From the NCBI RefSeq assembly GCF_003408705.1, contig NZ_QAYL01000001.1:310001-374000 (forward strand): a stretch of DNA of 64,000 nt. The letters are read 5' to 3'. Source of the DNA: Mycobacterium uberis (lineage in GTDB: Bacteria > Actinomycetota > Actinomycetes > Mycobacteriales > Mycobacteriaceae). Positions 63,878 through 64,000 of this stretch are shown in pieces. Below the pieces are notes generated by a model. It saw nothing but the letters and a program-made list of their open reading frames with translations, was not told the DNA's origin and searched no databases. The position numbers were made by a program, and so were the translations under genes. Each line of letters begins with the position of its first letter. The first letter of the stretch is position 1.

Positions 63878-64000
63878 TCAGGTCTCGCGAGCCATACGGT
63901 GGCGTCGTCGGCAGGGCCCGCGTCGTTGTCTTGGCGGCATAGTTGGTGCGGGCGTGTTGTTGGTCGGTGCGTTTAGCTATATTGGACTCGTCGACCCGCA
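63867..64000 (+). CDS. DUF2752 membrane protein, 5' part (partial)
   Basis: ATG 63867 opens a frame reading MAPNQVSRAIRWRRRQGPRR then a membrane helix GGIVGAGVLLVGAFSYIGLV and DP at the window edge. This matches the start of the Rv1616-like DUF2752 proteins that follow the TM2 protein in mycobacteria. The characteristic CPF...CPxCG part would lie beyond the window. Confidence 0.7.
   Translation, partial: MAPNQVSRAIRWRRRQGPRRCLGGIVGAGVLLVGAFSYIGLVDP

Overview
This window comes from a mycobacterium undergoing massive gene decay, almost certainly the leprosy-bacillus lineage (Mycobacterium leprae / M. lepromatosis). Intact genes follow the order of M. tuberculosis Rv1493 to Rv1616 (mutB, meaB-like GTPase, ileS, ansA, lspA, rluD-like, dnaE1, ilvA, Rv1565c, ripD, bioAFD, bioB, nadABC, hisDCBHA-impA-hisFI, chaA, bcpB, trpE, trpCBA, lgt). 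They are separated by long stretches with no intact gene, in which frameshifted, stop-riddled remnants of the expected neighbours can still be read. Family assignments rest on motif recognition and remembered homologues; no search was run. The spacing between mutB and ileS, and between nadC and hisD, looks compact compared with what I remember of the M. leprae TN gene numbering, so the species is left open.

Layout. 1-2410: 3' part of mutB and its GTPase chaperone. 2.4-5.9 kb: decayed lipL-like, glycosyltransferase and methyltransferase remnants. 5.9-9.3 kb: a T-box leader and ileS. 9.3-11.1 kb: methyltransferase and dinX remnants. 11.1-13.7 kb: ansA (minus), lspA and a pseudouridine synthase. 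13.7-19.0 kb: decayed methyltransferase, serine recombinase, lprI, glbN, two short-chain dehydrogenases and an SRPBCC protein. 19.05-22.6 kb: dnaE1. 23.9-25.2 kb: ilvA. 25.6-29.6 kb: decayed MocR-type regulator, treY and treX. 29.7-32.6 kb: membrane acyltransferase and ripD. 33.6-39.4 kb: biotin genes bioA-bioF-bioD-Rv1571 and bioB-bsaP-Rv1591. 39.4-45.2 kb: a lipase-like gene, then nrtR divergent from nadA-nadB-nadC. 45.5-46.8 kb: alcohol dehydrogenase remnant. 47.0-53.4 kb: the histidine operon. 53.5-54.9 kb: decayed Ser/Thr kinase. 55.0-64.0 kb: chaA, bcpB, the trp genes, lgt, a TM2 protein and the start of a DUF2752 protein.

How it works together. What survives is biosynthetic and essential: de novo NAD, biotin, histidine and tryptophan synthesis, the replicative polymerase, Ile-tRNA charging and the two lipoprotein-processing enzymes Lgt and LspA. 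Operons are tight, with 1-4 base stop/start overlaps. hisA is probably the bifunctional PriA serving both the his and trp pathways, since no trpF accompanies the trp genes. Regulation visible in the sequence includes the ileS T-box, a perfect palindrome at the nrtR/nadA junction (candidate NrtR operator) and a BioQ-like palindrome before bioB. Functions lost here include translesion polymerase DinX, truncated globin GlbN, lysozyme inhibitor LprI, the TreX/TreY glycogen-to-trehalose route, and a receptor kinase.
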